NCBI GenBank assembly: GCA_030043835.1
Contig: JASHWY010000220.1
Location: 1-5,174 of the forward strand
Reading direction: 5' to 3'
DNA: 5,174 nucleotides
DNA from: Thermoplasmata archaeon
Lineage (GTDB): Archaea; Thermoplasmatota; Thermoplasmata; Lutacidiplasmatales; UBA184
Shown here piece by piece: positions 1 through 5,174 of the stretch (position 1 is the first letter of the stretch; each line of letters opens with the position of its first letter). A program made the position numbers and the translations under genes. The notes beneath the pieces are model-generated. The model did not search any database. It was not told the origin of the DNA and saw only the letters and a program-made list of their open reading frames with translations.

Positions 1-1853
1 GGGTGCTCGTCTACCGTCAGCGGAAGGCGTTCGACCATTCGACCGTCCGTCTCGCCGTGCTCGTGCAGAAGATGGTCGACGCGACGGTGAGCGGCATTCT
101 CTTTACGCGCGACCCCAACACCGGCGAGAACCACATGATTGTGGAGGCCGGCTACGGTCTTGGAGAGCTGATCGTGGGCGGCGAGGTCACCCCGGACCAC
201 TACGTCATCGACGGGGTCACGCTGAAGCCCGTCCACAAACAGATATCCGAGCAGCGGGTTAGGCTCGTCCGGGCCGAAGGGGGTGGGAACCGCCGTGAGG
301 ACGTCCCGGCCGATCAGCGGAACGCTCAGAAGCTCAGCGACCACCGCCTGGCTCGCCTCGCGTCTCTTGCGCGACTCATCGAGTCCCACTACCGGCGCCC
401 GATGGACATCGAGTGGTGCGGCGACGCCCACTCCATCTACATCGTCCAGGCGAGGCCCGTGACGACGATCCCGACGTCCACGGTCCCGGGCGCGGGGGAG
501 GCAGCCCGAGAGGCGGCCGAGGCGAAGGGCGAAGCCGGCCCGATCCTTCGAGGGTTCGGCGCGAGCCCGGGCGTGGCGACCGGAGCCGCCCGGATCCTCC
601 GCGGCTCCGCGGACATGGACCGGCTCAAGACCGGCGAGATCCTCGTGACCACGATGACGACGCCGGACATGGTACCCGCGATGTCCCAGGCGGCGGCCAT
701 CGTCACCGACGAAGGCGGGATGACGTGCCATGCGGCGATCGTCTCGAGGGAGCTGGGCGTCCCATGCGTCGTGGGAACCCGAGAGGCGACCCGAACGCTC
801 ACCGACGGGATGGAAGTCACCGTCGACGGGAAGATGGGCGCCGTGTTCGCCGGAGCCGTCGTCCGAGGTAAGCCGGCGGTTGCGGCGTCAGCGTCCGGGG
901 CCGTGGCTTCGGCACAGCTCCATGAAGCGGCGCCGGTCACCGCGACGAAGATCTACGTCAACGTGGGGGTCCCCGAGAAGGCCGAGGAGTACGCGCGCCT
1001 TCCGGTCTCGGGGGTCGGTCTCCTTCGGATCGAGTTCATCTTCACCGCCCACGTGCGCGACCATCCCCTCGCGCTCATCAAGCGGGGGAGACGCGACGAG
1101 CTCGTCCGCCGCCTCGCGGAAGGGATCGGGAAGGTCTGTCAGGCGTTCCATCCGCGACCCGTGATCGTCCGGACCTCGGACTTCAAGACCAACGAGTACC
1201 GGGGGATGCCGGGCGGAGAAGAGTTCGAACCGGTCGAGGAGAACCCGATGATCGGCTGGCGCGGGTGCTCGCGGTACATCTCGCCCGTCTACAAGCCCGC
1301 GTTCCTCTGCGAGCTCGAGGCGATCCACAAGGTCCGGACCGAGATGGGCCTCAAGAACGCGATGGTGATGCTGCCGTTCGTGCGGAACACCTGGGAGCTT
1401 GAGGAGATCGCCGAGATGATGCGGGCGCAGGGCTTGAAGCGCTCGCGCGACTTCCAACTCTACCTCATGGCGGAGGTCCCGTCCACCGTGATGCTCGCCC
1501 GGGAGTTCTCGAAACACTGCGACGGCTTTTCGATCGGGTCGAACGACCTGACGCAGCTCGTCCTCGGTGCGGATCGCGACTCCGAGACGCTCGGGAGGAT
1601 GGGGTACTTCGACGAGCGGGACCCCGCGGTGCTCAACGCCATCAAGATGCTCATCGAGGGCGCCCACGAAGCGGGTCGTACGGTCGGCATCTGCGGGCAG
1701 GGACCGAGCGTGTACCCCGAGTTCGCCGAGTTCCTGGTACGAGAGGGGATCGACTCGATCTCGCTCAACGCCGACACCGTCATCCCCACGATCCGCACGA
1801 TCGCGTCGCTCGAGCAGCGGATGAAACTCTCGAGCCTTCGACAGCGCACCTAG
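1..1853 (+). CDS. ppsA: Phosphoenolpyruvate synthase (pyruvate, water dikinase), 5'-truncated by window edge
   Basis: Cytoplasmic enzyme that converts pyruvate, ATP and water to PEP, AMP and phosphate, the entry step of gluconeogenesis from pyruvate. The reading frame is open from the first complete codon (base 3), so the true start lies upstream; 616 residues are visible. Residues 1-155 are the end of the ATP-grasp nucleotide-binding domain (LVQKMVDATVSGILFTRDP, GLGELIVGGEVTPDHYV, IYIVQARPVT). Residues 182-285 are the swivelling phosphohistidine domain with GGMTCHAAIVSRELGVPCVVG, catalytic His243. Residues 313-610 are the PEP/pyruvate-binding TIM barrel (ENPMIGWRGCSRY, GSNDLTQLVLGADRDS), with the catalytic Cys564 in GICGQGPS. 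The His-Cys spacing of 321 residues is close to that recalled for E. coli PpsA (His421, Cys751), so about 180 N-terminal residues are missing. The barrel wording (ATKIYVNVGVPEKAEEYARLPVSGVGLLRIEF, SDFKTNEYR) resembles archaeal PEP synthases. Ala/Ser-rich linkers occur at 158-181 and 290-312. Pyruvate, phosphate dikinase is a less likely alternative. Confidence 0.95.
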   Translation, partial: VLVYRQRKAFDHSTVRLAVLVQKMVDATVSGILFTRDPNTGENHMIVEAGYGLGELIVGGEVTPDHYVIDGVTLKPVHKQISEQRVRLVRAEGGGNRREDVPADQRNAQKLSDHRLARLASLARLIESHYRRPMDIEWCGDAHSIYIVQARPVTTIPTSTVPGAGEAAREAAEAKGEAGPILRGFGASPGVATGAARILRGSADMDRLKTGEILVTTMTTPDMVPAMSQAAAIVTDEGGMTCHAAIVSRELGVPCVVGTREATRTLTDGMEVTVDGKMGAVFAGAVVRGKPAVAASASGAVASAQLHEAAPVTATKIYVNVGVPEKAEEYARLPVSGVGLLRIEFIFTAHVRDHPLALIKRGRRDELVRRLAEGIGKVCQAFHPRPVIVRTSDFKTNEYRGMPGGEEFEPVEENPMIGWRGCSRYISPVYKPAFLCELEAIHKVRTEMGLKNAMVMLPFVRNTWELEEIAEMMRAQGLKRSRDFQLYLMAEVPSTVMLAREFSKHCDGFSIGSNDLTQLVLGADRDSETLGRMGYFDERDPAVLNAIKMLIEGAHEAGRTVGICGQGPSVYPEFAEFLVREGIDSISLNADTVIPTIRTIASLEQRMKLSSLRQRT

Positions 1854-1865
1854 GTCGGGCGTCGA

Positions 1866-2723
1866 TCATCGAGGCGCTGCGGGCGGGGCCCGAGGGGGCC
1901 TCCAGCGAGGGGGCGTCGGTGCTCCCGCTGGCGGAAGCGCAAGCTCGGCATCGGCGGGTAGGTCGTACTCGCGGAACGATGCGGCGCTCCGGAACCCGAG
2001 CCGGTTCAATCGCGCTTCGAGACGCGTCGAGTCGGCCCACATCGAGTACCGGGCCGGAGGGCCTGCGGGGTTCTCGCGGAGGGCGTAGGCCACGAGGTCG
2101 GAGGCGGCCCCGCGACCGCGAGCCGTGGGTCGGGTGGCGACAGCGTGGATCCCCGCCGAGCTCCGGTGGCGATAGACGATCGCGGCCGAGACCGGCTCCT
2201 CCGCCAGAAACGCGAGCAACGGCACGAGGCGTTCGTCGGCGTTCGGATGGGCCCAGGCGATCTCGAGCGCGGCCCTAAACTCGGGGCGCTCCCGGTCGCT
2301 CGTCCAGAACGAGGCCACGAGATCGATCTCCCGAGAAAGCGCGGAGCGAACCCGGGCTTCCCCTGGTTCGTAGGGGGTCGTGGGGTGGTCGGAGAGCATC
2401 AGGGTGAGGGGTGTCTCGCGGGGGCGGAAACCGAAGCGACGGAGACCGATCTCGAGGTGGTCCGGGACCGGAAGGGGGACCCGGAACGTTGGGCGGAGGG
2501 CGCGTTGAAAGTAGTGGTCGAGGCTCCGCTCGAAAAATGCCGCCTGCCGCTCCCGCCCGACACCGCCGGTCTGAACGAAGTTGAACCGAGGTACGGGGAT
2601 CCTCTCGTGGGTCACGAGGATGGCTCCCGGGATCTCGAGCGCAAACCCGCCCAGGGTCAGGACGAACTGTCGCTCCGCGTCGAGCGCGGCCTCGACGGCG
2701 AGTTCTTCCGGGGTCCCGTGCAC
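1866..2723 (-). CDS. GNAT-family N-acetyltransferase, two-part protein, substrate unknown
   Basis: A 285-residue protein expected to transfer an acetyl group from acetyl-CoA to an unidentified acceptor. The C-terminal GNAT domain spans about residues 123-256. Its acetyl-CoA-binding motif A is HAVATRPTARGRGAASDLVA (193-212), with the R-x-x-G-x-A signature at Arg202-Ala207, and it closes with a typical motif B ending in LNRLGFRSAASFREY. The N-terminal half (1-112) has no motif A but ends with LEIGLRRFGFRPRETPLTLML, which looks like the tail of a second, degenerate GNAT fold; FNFVQTGG (47-54) resembles the N-terminal part of known two-part GNAT proteins. No signal peptide or membrane segment is seen. 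Start: GTG at 2723 is the only start codon between the in-frame stop (2745-2747) and the body of the protein. No Shine-Dalgarno sequence precedes it. Residues 260-285 are a Pro/Arg/Ala-rich tail of doubtful structure. The gene converges on ppsA (12-base gap) and diverges from the fusion gene, so the context gives no clue to the substrate. Confidence 0.8.
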   Translation of the reverse strand: MHGTPEELAVEAALDAERQFVLTLGGFALEIPGAILVTHERIPVPRFNFVQTGGVGRERQAAFFERSLDHYFQRALRPTFRVPLPVPDHLEIGLRRFGFRPRETPLTLMLSDHPTTPYEPGEARVRSALSREIDLVASFWTSDRERPEFRAALEIAWAHPNADERLVPLLAFLAEEPVSAAIVYRHRSSAGIHAVATRPTARGRGAASDLVAYALRENPAGPPARYSMWADSTRLEARLNRLGFRSAASFREYDLPADAELALPPAGAPTPPRWRPPRAPPAAPR

Positions 2724-2735
2724 GGACTCGCGAGG

Positions 2736-2756
2736 GGCTGCGGCTTAAGGACGCTT
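2736..2756 (-). promoter_or_regulatory. Candidate TATA element for the acetyltransferase gene
   Basis: On the minus strand the sequence CCTTAAG (2744-2750) is an A/T island in very GC-rich surroundings, centred about 24 bases upstream of the GTG start at 2723. An archaeal TATA box sits about 26 bases before the transcription start, so this position would give a leaderless or almost leaderless mRNA. That fits the lack of a Shine-Dalgarno sequence. The element is short and the assignment depends on the organism being an archaeon; the in-frame stop TAA lies within it, which also explains part of its A/T content. Confidence 0.3.
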
Positions 2757-2776
2757 CGCCGGGGGTTGTGGCGAAG
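2754..2776. repeat. Perfect 7-bp inverted repeat, candidate operator between divergent genes
   Basis: CTTCGCC at 2754-2760 and GGCGAAG at 2770-2776 are exact reverse complements separated by nine bases (GGGGGTTGT). The flanking bases do not extend the match. The dyad lies in the middle of the 117-base region between two divergently transcribed genes, a few bases upstream of the TATA-like element for the fusion gene and just upstream of the one for the acetyltransferase. This is a typical size and place for the binding site of a dimeric repressor or activator. GC-rich DNA yields short inverted repeats by chance, so function is inferred only from position. Confidence 0.35.
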
Positions 2777-2795
2777 GGAACGATTATTAGCGCAC
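2777..2795 (+). promoter_or_regulatory. Candidate TATA/BRE promoter element for the fusion gene
   Basis: GATTATTAG (2782-2790) is the most A/T-rich stretch of the intergenic region and is preceded by purine-rich GAAGGGAAC, similar to an archaeal BRE followed by TATA. With the usual spacing of about 26 bases, transcription would begin near 2812, leaving a leader of about 30 bases before the ATG at 2841. The reverse strand (CTAATAATC) could equally serve the acetyltransferase gene from about 63 bases upstream. A bacterial -10 reading is possible but I see no convincing -35 partner. Confidence 0.3.
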
Positions 2796-2840
2796 GCCCG
2801 ACTGGCCCGACCGAGGGCGCACGCACTCTCCTGGTATAGC

Positions 2841-4748
2841 ATGGCTCTCCTACCGCTCGATCCTCCCGCTACGATCGCGGTCCTGGGTGGGGGCACGATG
2901 GGCAGCGGGATCGCCCAGGCGTGTGCTCAGGGCGGGTTTCTCGTTCGCGTGAGGGACGTCGACGCGCCCGCGATCGCCCGAGGCCGGGGCCTGATCGAGA
3001 AGATGCTGACCGGGGCAATCGAGCGGAAGAAGCTCACGCCCGCGAAGCGCGACGAGGTGCTCCAGCACATCACGTTCACGACCGAGCTCTCGGAAGCGGT
3101 CCCGGGGGCGAGCCTCGTGATCGAGGCGGTCTTCGAGGAGGAGTCCGTGAAGCAGGCGCTCTTCCGAGAGCTCTCGGGGCTCGTCGGTCCGGACACGATC
3201 GTGGCCACCAACACCTCGTCGTTCTCCGTGACGCACCTCGCGGAGGGATTCCCCCGGCCGGAGCGGTTCGCCGGGCTCCACTTCTTCTACCCGGCCGCGA
3301 TCAACAAGCTCGTCGAGGTCGTGGGAGGAACGGCGACCGATCCGGCCGTTCTCACCGAGCTCGAGCGGTTCTGCTACCTCCTCCGGAAAATCCCGATCCG
3401 CACGGCCGACGCGGCGGGGTTCTGCGTCAACCGCTACTTCGTTCCGTATCTCAATGAGGCGACCCGGCTCGCCGAGGAAGGCGTCGCGAGCCTCGCCACG
3501 ATCGAGGAGGTGGGCCGCGAGGCGTTCGGGGCCACGCTCGGCCCGTTCGAACTCATGAACGTCACGGGCATCCCGATCGCCTTCCATTCGGCGAGCTCGC
3601 TCTATCGTGCCTTCGGCCCAGCGTACGCTCCGTCGAAACGGCTTGAGGAGCAGTTCCGAAGCGGAGCGCCGTGGCCTTGGAAGGAGACCGAGGTCGTGCC
3701 CGGGCGAAAGGCCGAGGTGCGCGACCGGCTCCTGGGCCTCACGATTGGCATCGCGACGCGACTCGTCGAGGAGGGCGTCGCGACGCCCGAAGCGGTCGAC
3801 CGGGGGGCCACCGTCGGACTTCGACGGCGTTGGGGCCCGTTCGGCCAACTCTCGTCGATCGGCGTCCCCGAGGGCCTGCGTCTCGTCGAGGAGTACTCCC
3901 GACGATGGCCCGGGAACTTCCCTATCTCGAAGGCGCTGATCGACCGGGCCTCCCGCGGTGACCGGGCTTGGCCGCTACGGTTGGTCCGTATCGAGAGGGA
4001 AGGACCCGTCGCGTGGGTCCTCCTCGACCGGCCGGAGGTGTTGAACTCCCTTAGTAGCGAGCTTTTGGAACAGGTCGAGGGCGCCTTCCGAGCCCTCGAG
4101 AACGAGCACGGGATCCGAGTGGTGGTGCTCGCGGGCTCCTCGCCCGTCTTCGCGGCCGGGGCGGACATCGCCGAGATGGAACGGAAGACCCTCGCCGACG
4201 GCATCGATTTCGGTCTCTTGGGCCAGCGCGTGGCGGAGCGCGTCGAGCGGTTCCCCGCGCCCGTGATCGCGCTCGTCGAGGGGTACGCCCTCGGCGGGGG
4301 TCTAGAGCTCGCGCTCGCGGCCGATTTCATCGTTGCGGCCAAGGGGGCCCAACTGGGGCTTCCCGAGGTGACGCTCGGGATCCATCCCGGTATGGGCGGT
4401 GCGAGCCGCCTCACCCGCCTCATCGGTCGCGCGAAGACGAAGCTCCTTACCTACACGGGCGTCCCCGTGAGCGCGGAGGAGGCCTACCGCTTGGGGTTCG
4501 TCGTGAAGGTCGTTCCGGCCGCCAGTGCGCGCGCCGAGGTTCAGGGGCTCGCGGAGACGATCGCGAGCCGCGCTCCGCTCGCGGTCCGGTGGGTGAAGAA
4601 GGTGGTCGACCAGGGACTGGACGCTTCGCTACCGGGGGCGCTCCACTTAGAGGCGGTCTCGGCCGGCCAGACGTTCTCTACCGCAGACCGGACCGAGGGG
4701 ATGCGAGCCTTCCTCGAGCGACGAAAGCCGAACTTCGAGGGGAAGTAG
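2841..4748 (+). CDS. Fused 3-hydroxyacyl-CoA dehydrogenase / enoyl-CoA hydratase
   Basis: A 635-residue bifunctional enzyme predicted to hydrate 2-enoyl-CoA and oxidise the resulting (S)-3-hydroxyacyl-CoA with NAD+, two consecutive beta-oxidation steps, in the cytoplasm. Dehydrogenase: Rossmann loop GGGTMGSG (16-23); Ser126 (in NTSS), His147, Glu159 and Asn197 match, in spacing, the human enzyme's catalytic Ser137, His158, Glu170 and Asn208. The usual HFFNP motif reads HFFYP (147-151). Two C-terminal dehydrogenase modules follow at about 189-275 and 294-357. Hydratase: crotonase fold at about 378-635, first oxyanion segment FAAGADIAEM (437-446), second GYALGGGLELAL (481-492); Glu489 and Glu509 match the catalytic Glu144/Glu164 pair of rat enoyl-CoA hydratase with the same 20-residue spacing. 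Dehydrogenase-first order is the archaeal and FadN arrangement, opposite to FadB/FadJ. Crotonyl-CoA hydratase/3-hydroxybutyryl-CoA dehydrogenase of a hydroxybutyrate pathway is an alternative role. Start: ATG at 2841 lies ten codons before the Rossmann strand; the frame stays open upstream, but only as antisense of the neighbouring gene. No Shine-Dalgarno sequence is visible. Confidence 0.92.
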   Translation: MALLPLDPPATIAVLGGGTMGSGIAQACAQGGFLVRVRDVDAPAIARGRGLIEKMLTGAIERKKLTPAKRDEVLQHITFTTELSEAVPGASLVIEAVFEEESVKQALFRELSGLVGPDTIVATNTSSFSVTHLAEGFPRPERFAGLHFFYPAAINKLVEVVGGTATDPAVLTELERFCYLLRKIPIRTADAAGFCVNRYFVPYLNEATRLAEEGVASLATIEEVGREAFGATLGPFELMNVTGIPIAFHSASSLYRAFGPAYAPSKRLEEQFRSGAPWPWKETEVVPGRKAEVRDRLLGLTIGIATRLVEEGVATPEAVDRGATVGLRRRWGPFGQLSSIGVPEGLRLVEEYSRRWPGNFPISKALIDRASRGDRAWPLRLVRIEREGPVAWVLLDRPEVLNSLSSELLEQVEGAFRALENEHGIRVVVLAGSSPVFAAGADIAEMERKTLADGIDFGLLGQRVAERVERFPAPVIALVEGYALGGGLELALAADFIVAAKGAQLGLPEVTLGIHPGMGGASRLTRLIGRAKTKLLTYTGVPVSAEEAYRLGFVVKVVPAASARAEVQGLAETIASRAPLAVRWVKKVVDQGLDASLPGALHLEAVSAGQTFSTADRTEGMRAFLERRKPNFEGK

Positions 4749-4759
4749 CGGCTAGCCGC
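4748..4759. repeat. 12-bp perfect palindrome at the convergent stop codons
   Basis: GCGGCTAGCCGC is its own reverse complement. It begins with the last base of the fusion gene's TAG (4746-4748) and contains the whole TAG of gcvH (minus strand, 4752-4754), with only three bases between the two genes. There is no loop-forming spacer and no T-run on either side, so it does not look like a classical hairpin terminator. It may be chance in GC-rich sequence, or a compact shared end for two converging transcripts. Confidence 0.4.
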
Positions 4760-5147
4760 CCGCTTCGATGACCGCGCGGTAGCCCGCGGCGTTGAGCAAG
4801 GTCGCGCGGTCGATCGGTTTCGTGAGCGCGACGCGGAAAAGCCACCCCTTCCCGTACGGGTCCTGGTTGATGTACTCGGGGTGAGCCTTGAGCTCCCCGT
4901 TGACCTCAGAGAGCGTCCCGTCCCCCGGCGTATAGACGTCGGCCACGGTCTTCACCGACTCGAGCACGAGGACGCTCGCGCCGGCGCTGAACGATTTCCC
5001 CGTCGCCGGGAGGTCGACGAAGACGATGTCTGTGAGCTGGGCCTGAGCGTGGTCGGTGATCCCGACGGTCGCGCGGTCGCCCTCGATCCGCACCCATTCG
5101 TGGGTCTTCGTGTAGCTAAGCTCCTCCGGCACCTTCGATGTGTCCAT
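4752..5147 (-). CDS. gcvH: Glycine cleavage system H protein (lipoyl carrier)
   Basis: A 131-residue, full-length H protein, the small carrier whose lipoyl arm shuttles the aminomethyl group from P protein to T protein and is reoxidised by the L protein (dihydrolipoamide dehydrogenase) during glycine cleavage. Visible family hallmarks are YTKTHEWVRIEGDRATVGIT near the N terminus (residues 12-31), AQAQLTDIVFVDLP (35-47), the lipoylation motif VLESVKTVADVY (61-72) with Lys66 as the modified residue, and the C-terminal INQDPYGKGWLFRV (93-106). The family is usually about 125-130 residues, so nothing is missing. Start: ATG at 5147, preceded by a purine-rich AAGGGGGAA at a suitable distance. The gene converges on the fusion gene with a three-base gap. 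Genes for P, T and L proteins are not in the window; they could lie upstream on the same strand or elsewhere. Without them a role purely in lipoate relay cannot be excluded. Confidence 0.96.
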   Translation of the reverse strand: MDTSKVPEELSYTKTHEWVRIEGDRATVGITDHAQAQLTDIVFVDLPATGKSFSAGASVLVLESVKTVADVYTPGDGTLSEVNGELKAHPEYINQDPYGKGWLFRVALTKPIDRATLLNAAGYRAVIEAGG

Positions 5148-5151
5148 CAGG

Positions 5152-5160
5152 TTCCCCCTT
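5152..5160 (-). promoter_or_regulatory. Weak Shine-Dalgarno-like sequence before gcvH
   Basis: Read on the minus strand, AAGGGGGAA ends about five bases before the gcvH ATG (AAGGGGGAACCTG then ATG). Its G-run could pair with the CCUCC of 16S rRNA only partly, so it is a weak ribosome binding site. It contrasts with the other two visible starts, which have none, and would fit gcvH having a leader or being internal to an operon that begins outside the window. Confidence 0.35.
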
Positions 5161-5174
5161 CCCAGCTCGCCGCG

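Noticed and set aside
888..1667. Long open frame on the minus strand opposite ppsA (259 codons)
   Set aside because: Composition is Arg/Asp/Leu/His-rich with no domain, as expected from the complement of a GC-rich gene whose plus-strand product carries all catalytic motifs of PEP synthase.
1886..1901. Possible hairpin GGCCC-GAGG-GGGCC just beyond ppsA, considered as a terminator
   Set aside because: The stem is only five pairs, lies inside the acetyltransferase coding sequence and has no T-run after it; such short stems are frequent in DNA of this composition.
2833..2838. TATAGC directly before the ATG at 2841, considered as a bacterial -10 box
   Set aside because: It ends two bases before the start codon, too close for a transcription start upstream of or at the ATG.
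2145..2840. N-terminal extension of the fusion protein to 867 residues
   Set aside because: Most of it is antisense to a well-supported acetyltransferase gene, it has no recognisable domain, and the Rossmann fold begins right after the ATG at 2841.
2850..3848. Long open frame on the minus strand opposite the fusion gene (332 codons)
   Set aside because: Product is rich in Arg, Glu, Asp and Gly without motifs; the plus-strand frame encodes a complete dehydrogenase domain over the same interval.
1..5174. Novel defence, mobile or biosynthetic system; CRISPR, tRNA, rRNA or insertion sequence
   Set aside because: All substantial open sequence is explained by four genes of known families; no tandem repeats, terminal inverted repeats, transposase motifs or tRNA-like cloverleaf were noticed when reading both strands by eye.

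Overview
The window is GC-rich DNA (roughly two thirds G+C by eye) holding four protein-coding genes in strict alternating orientation: a phosphoenolpyruvate synthase gene (+, 5' end outside the window), a GNAT-type acetyltransferase (-), a fused 3-hydroxyacyl-CoA dehydrogenase/enoyl-CoA hydratase (+) and a glycine cleavage H protein (-). I see no RNA genes, mobile elements, CRISPR arrays or long repeats.

Layout: positions 1-1853 encode the C-terminal three quarters or so of PEP synthase. It ends 12 bases from the stop of the acetyltransferase gene (1866-2723), which runs towards it. The acetyltransferase and the beta-oxidation-type fusion gene (2841-4748) diverge from a 117-base intergenic region that carries the only evident regulatory sequence: two TATA-like elements and a perfect 7-bp inverted repeat with a 9-base spacer. 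The fusion gene then converges on gcvH (4752-5147) with only three bases between the stop codons, both of which lie inside or touch a 12-bp perfect palindrome. No two neighbouring genes share a strand, so none of them form an operon with each other inside this window. PEP synthase and gcvH could each have operon partners outside it.

Organism: I infer an archaeon, possibly a high-GC member of Thermoplasmatota or a related uncultivated lineage, at moderate confidence. The reasons are the dehydrogenase-first, hydratase-second order of the fusion protein, PEP synthase sequence that reads like archaeal homologues, no recognisable Shine-Dalgarno sequence at two of the three visible starts, and TATA-like elements at plausible distances. 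None of these is decisive: dehydrogenase-first fusions also occur in bacteria (for example Bacillus FadN).

Metabolism: the genes fit central carbon metabolism. The fusion enzyme would carry out the hydration and NAD-dependent oxidation steps of acyl-CoA degradation (or, run in another context, crotonyl-CoA to acetoacetyl-CoA), PEP synthase feeds pyruvate into gluconeogenesis, and H protein carries the lipoyl arm for glycine cleavage. The window looks like an ordinary housekeeping region. I found no convincing sign of an undescribed multi-gene system; the most interesting items are the intergenic dyad, the HFFYP variant at the dehydrogenase active site and the uncharacterised two-part GNAT protein.
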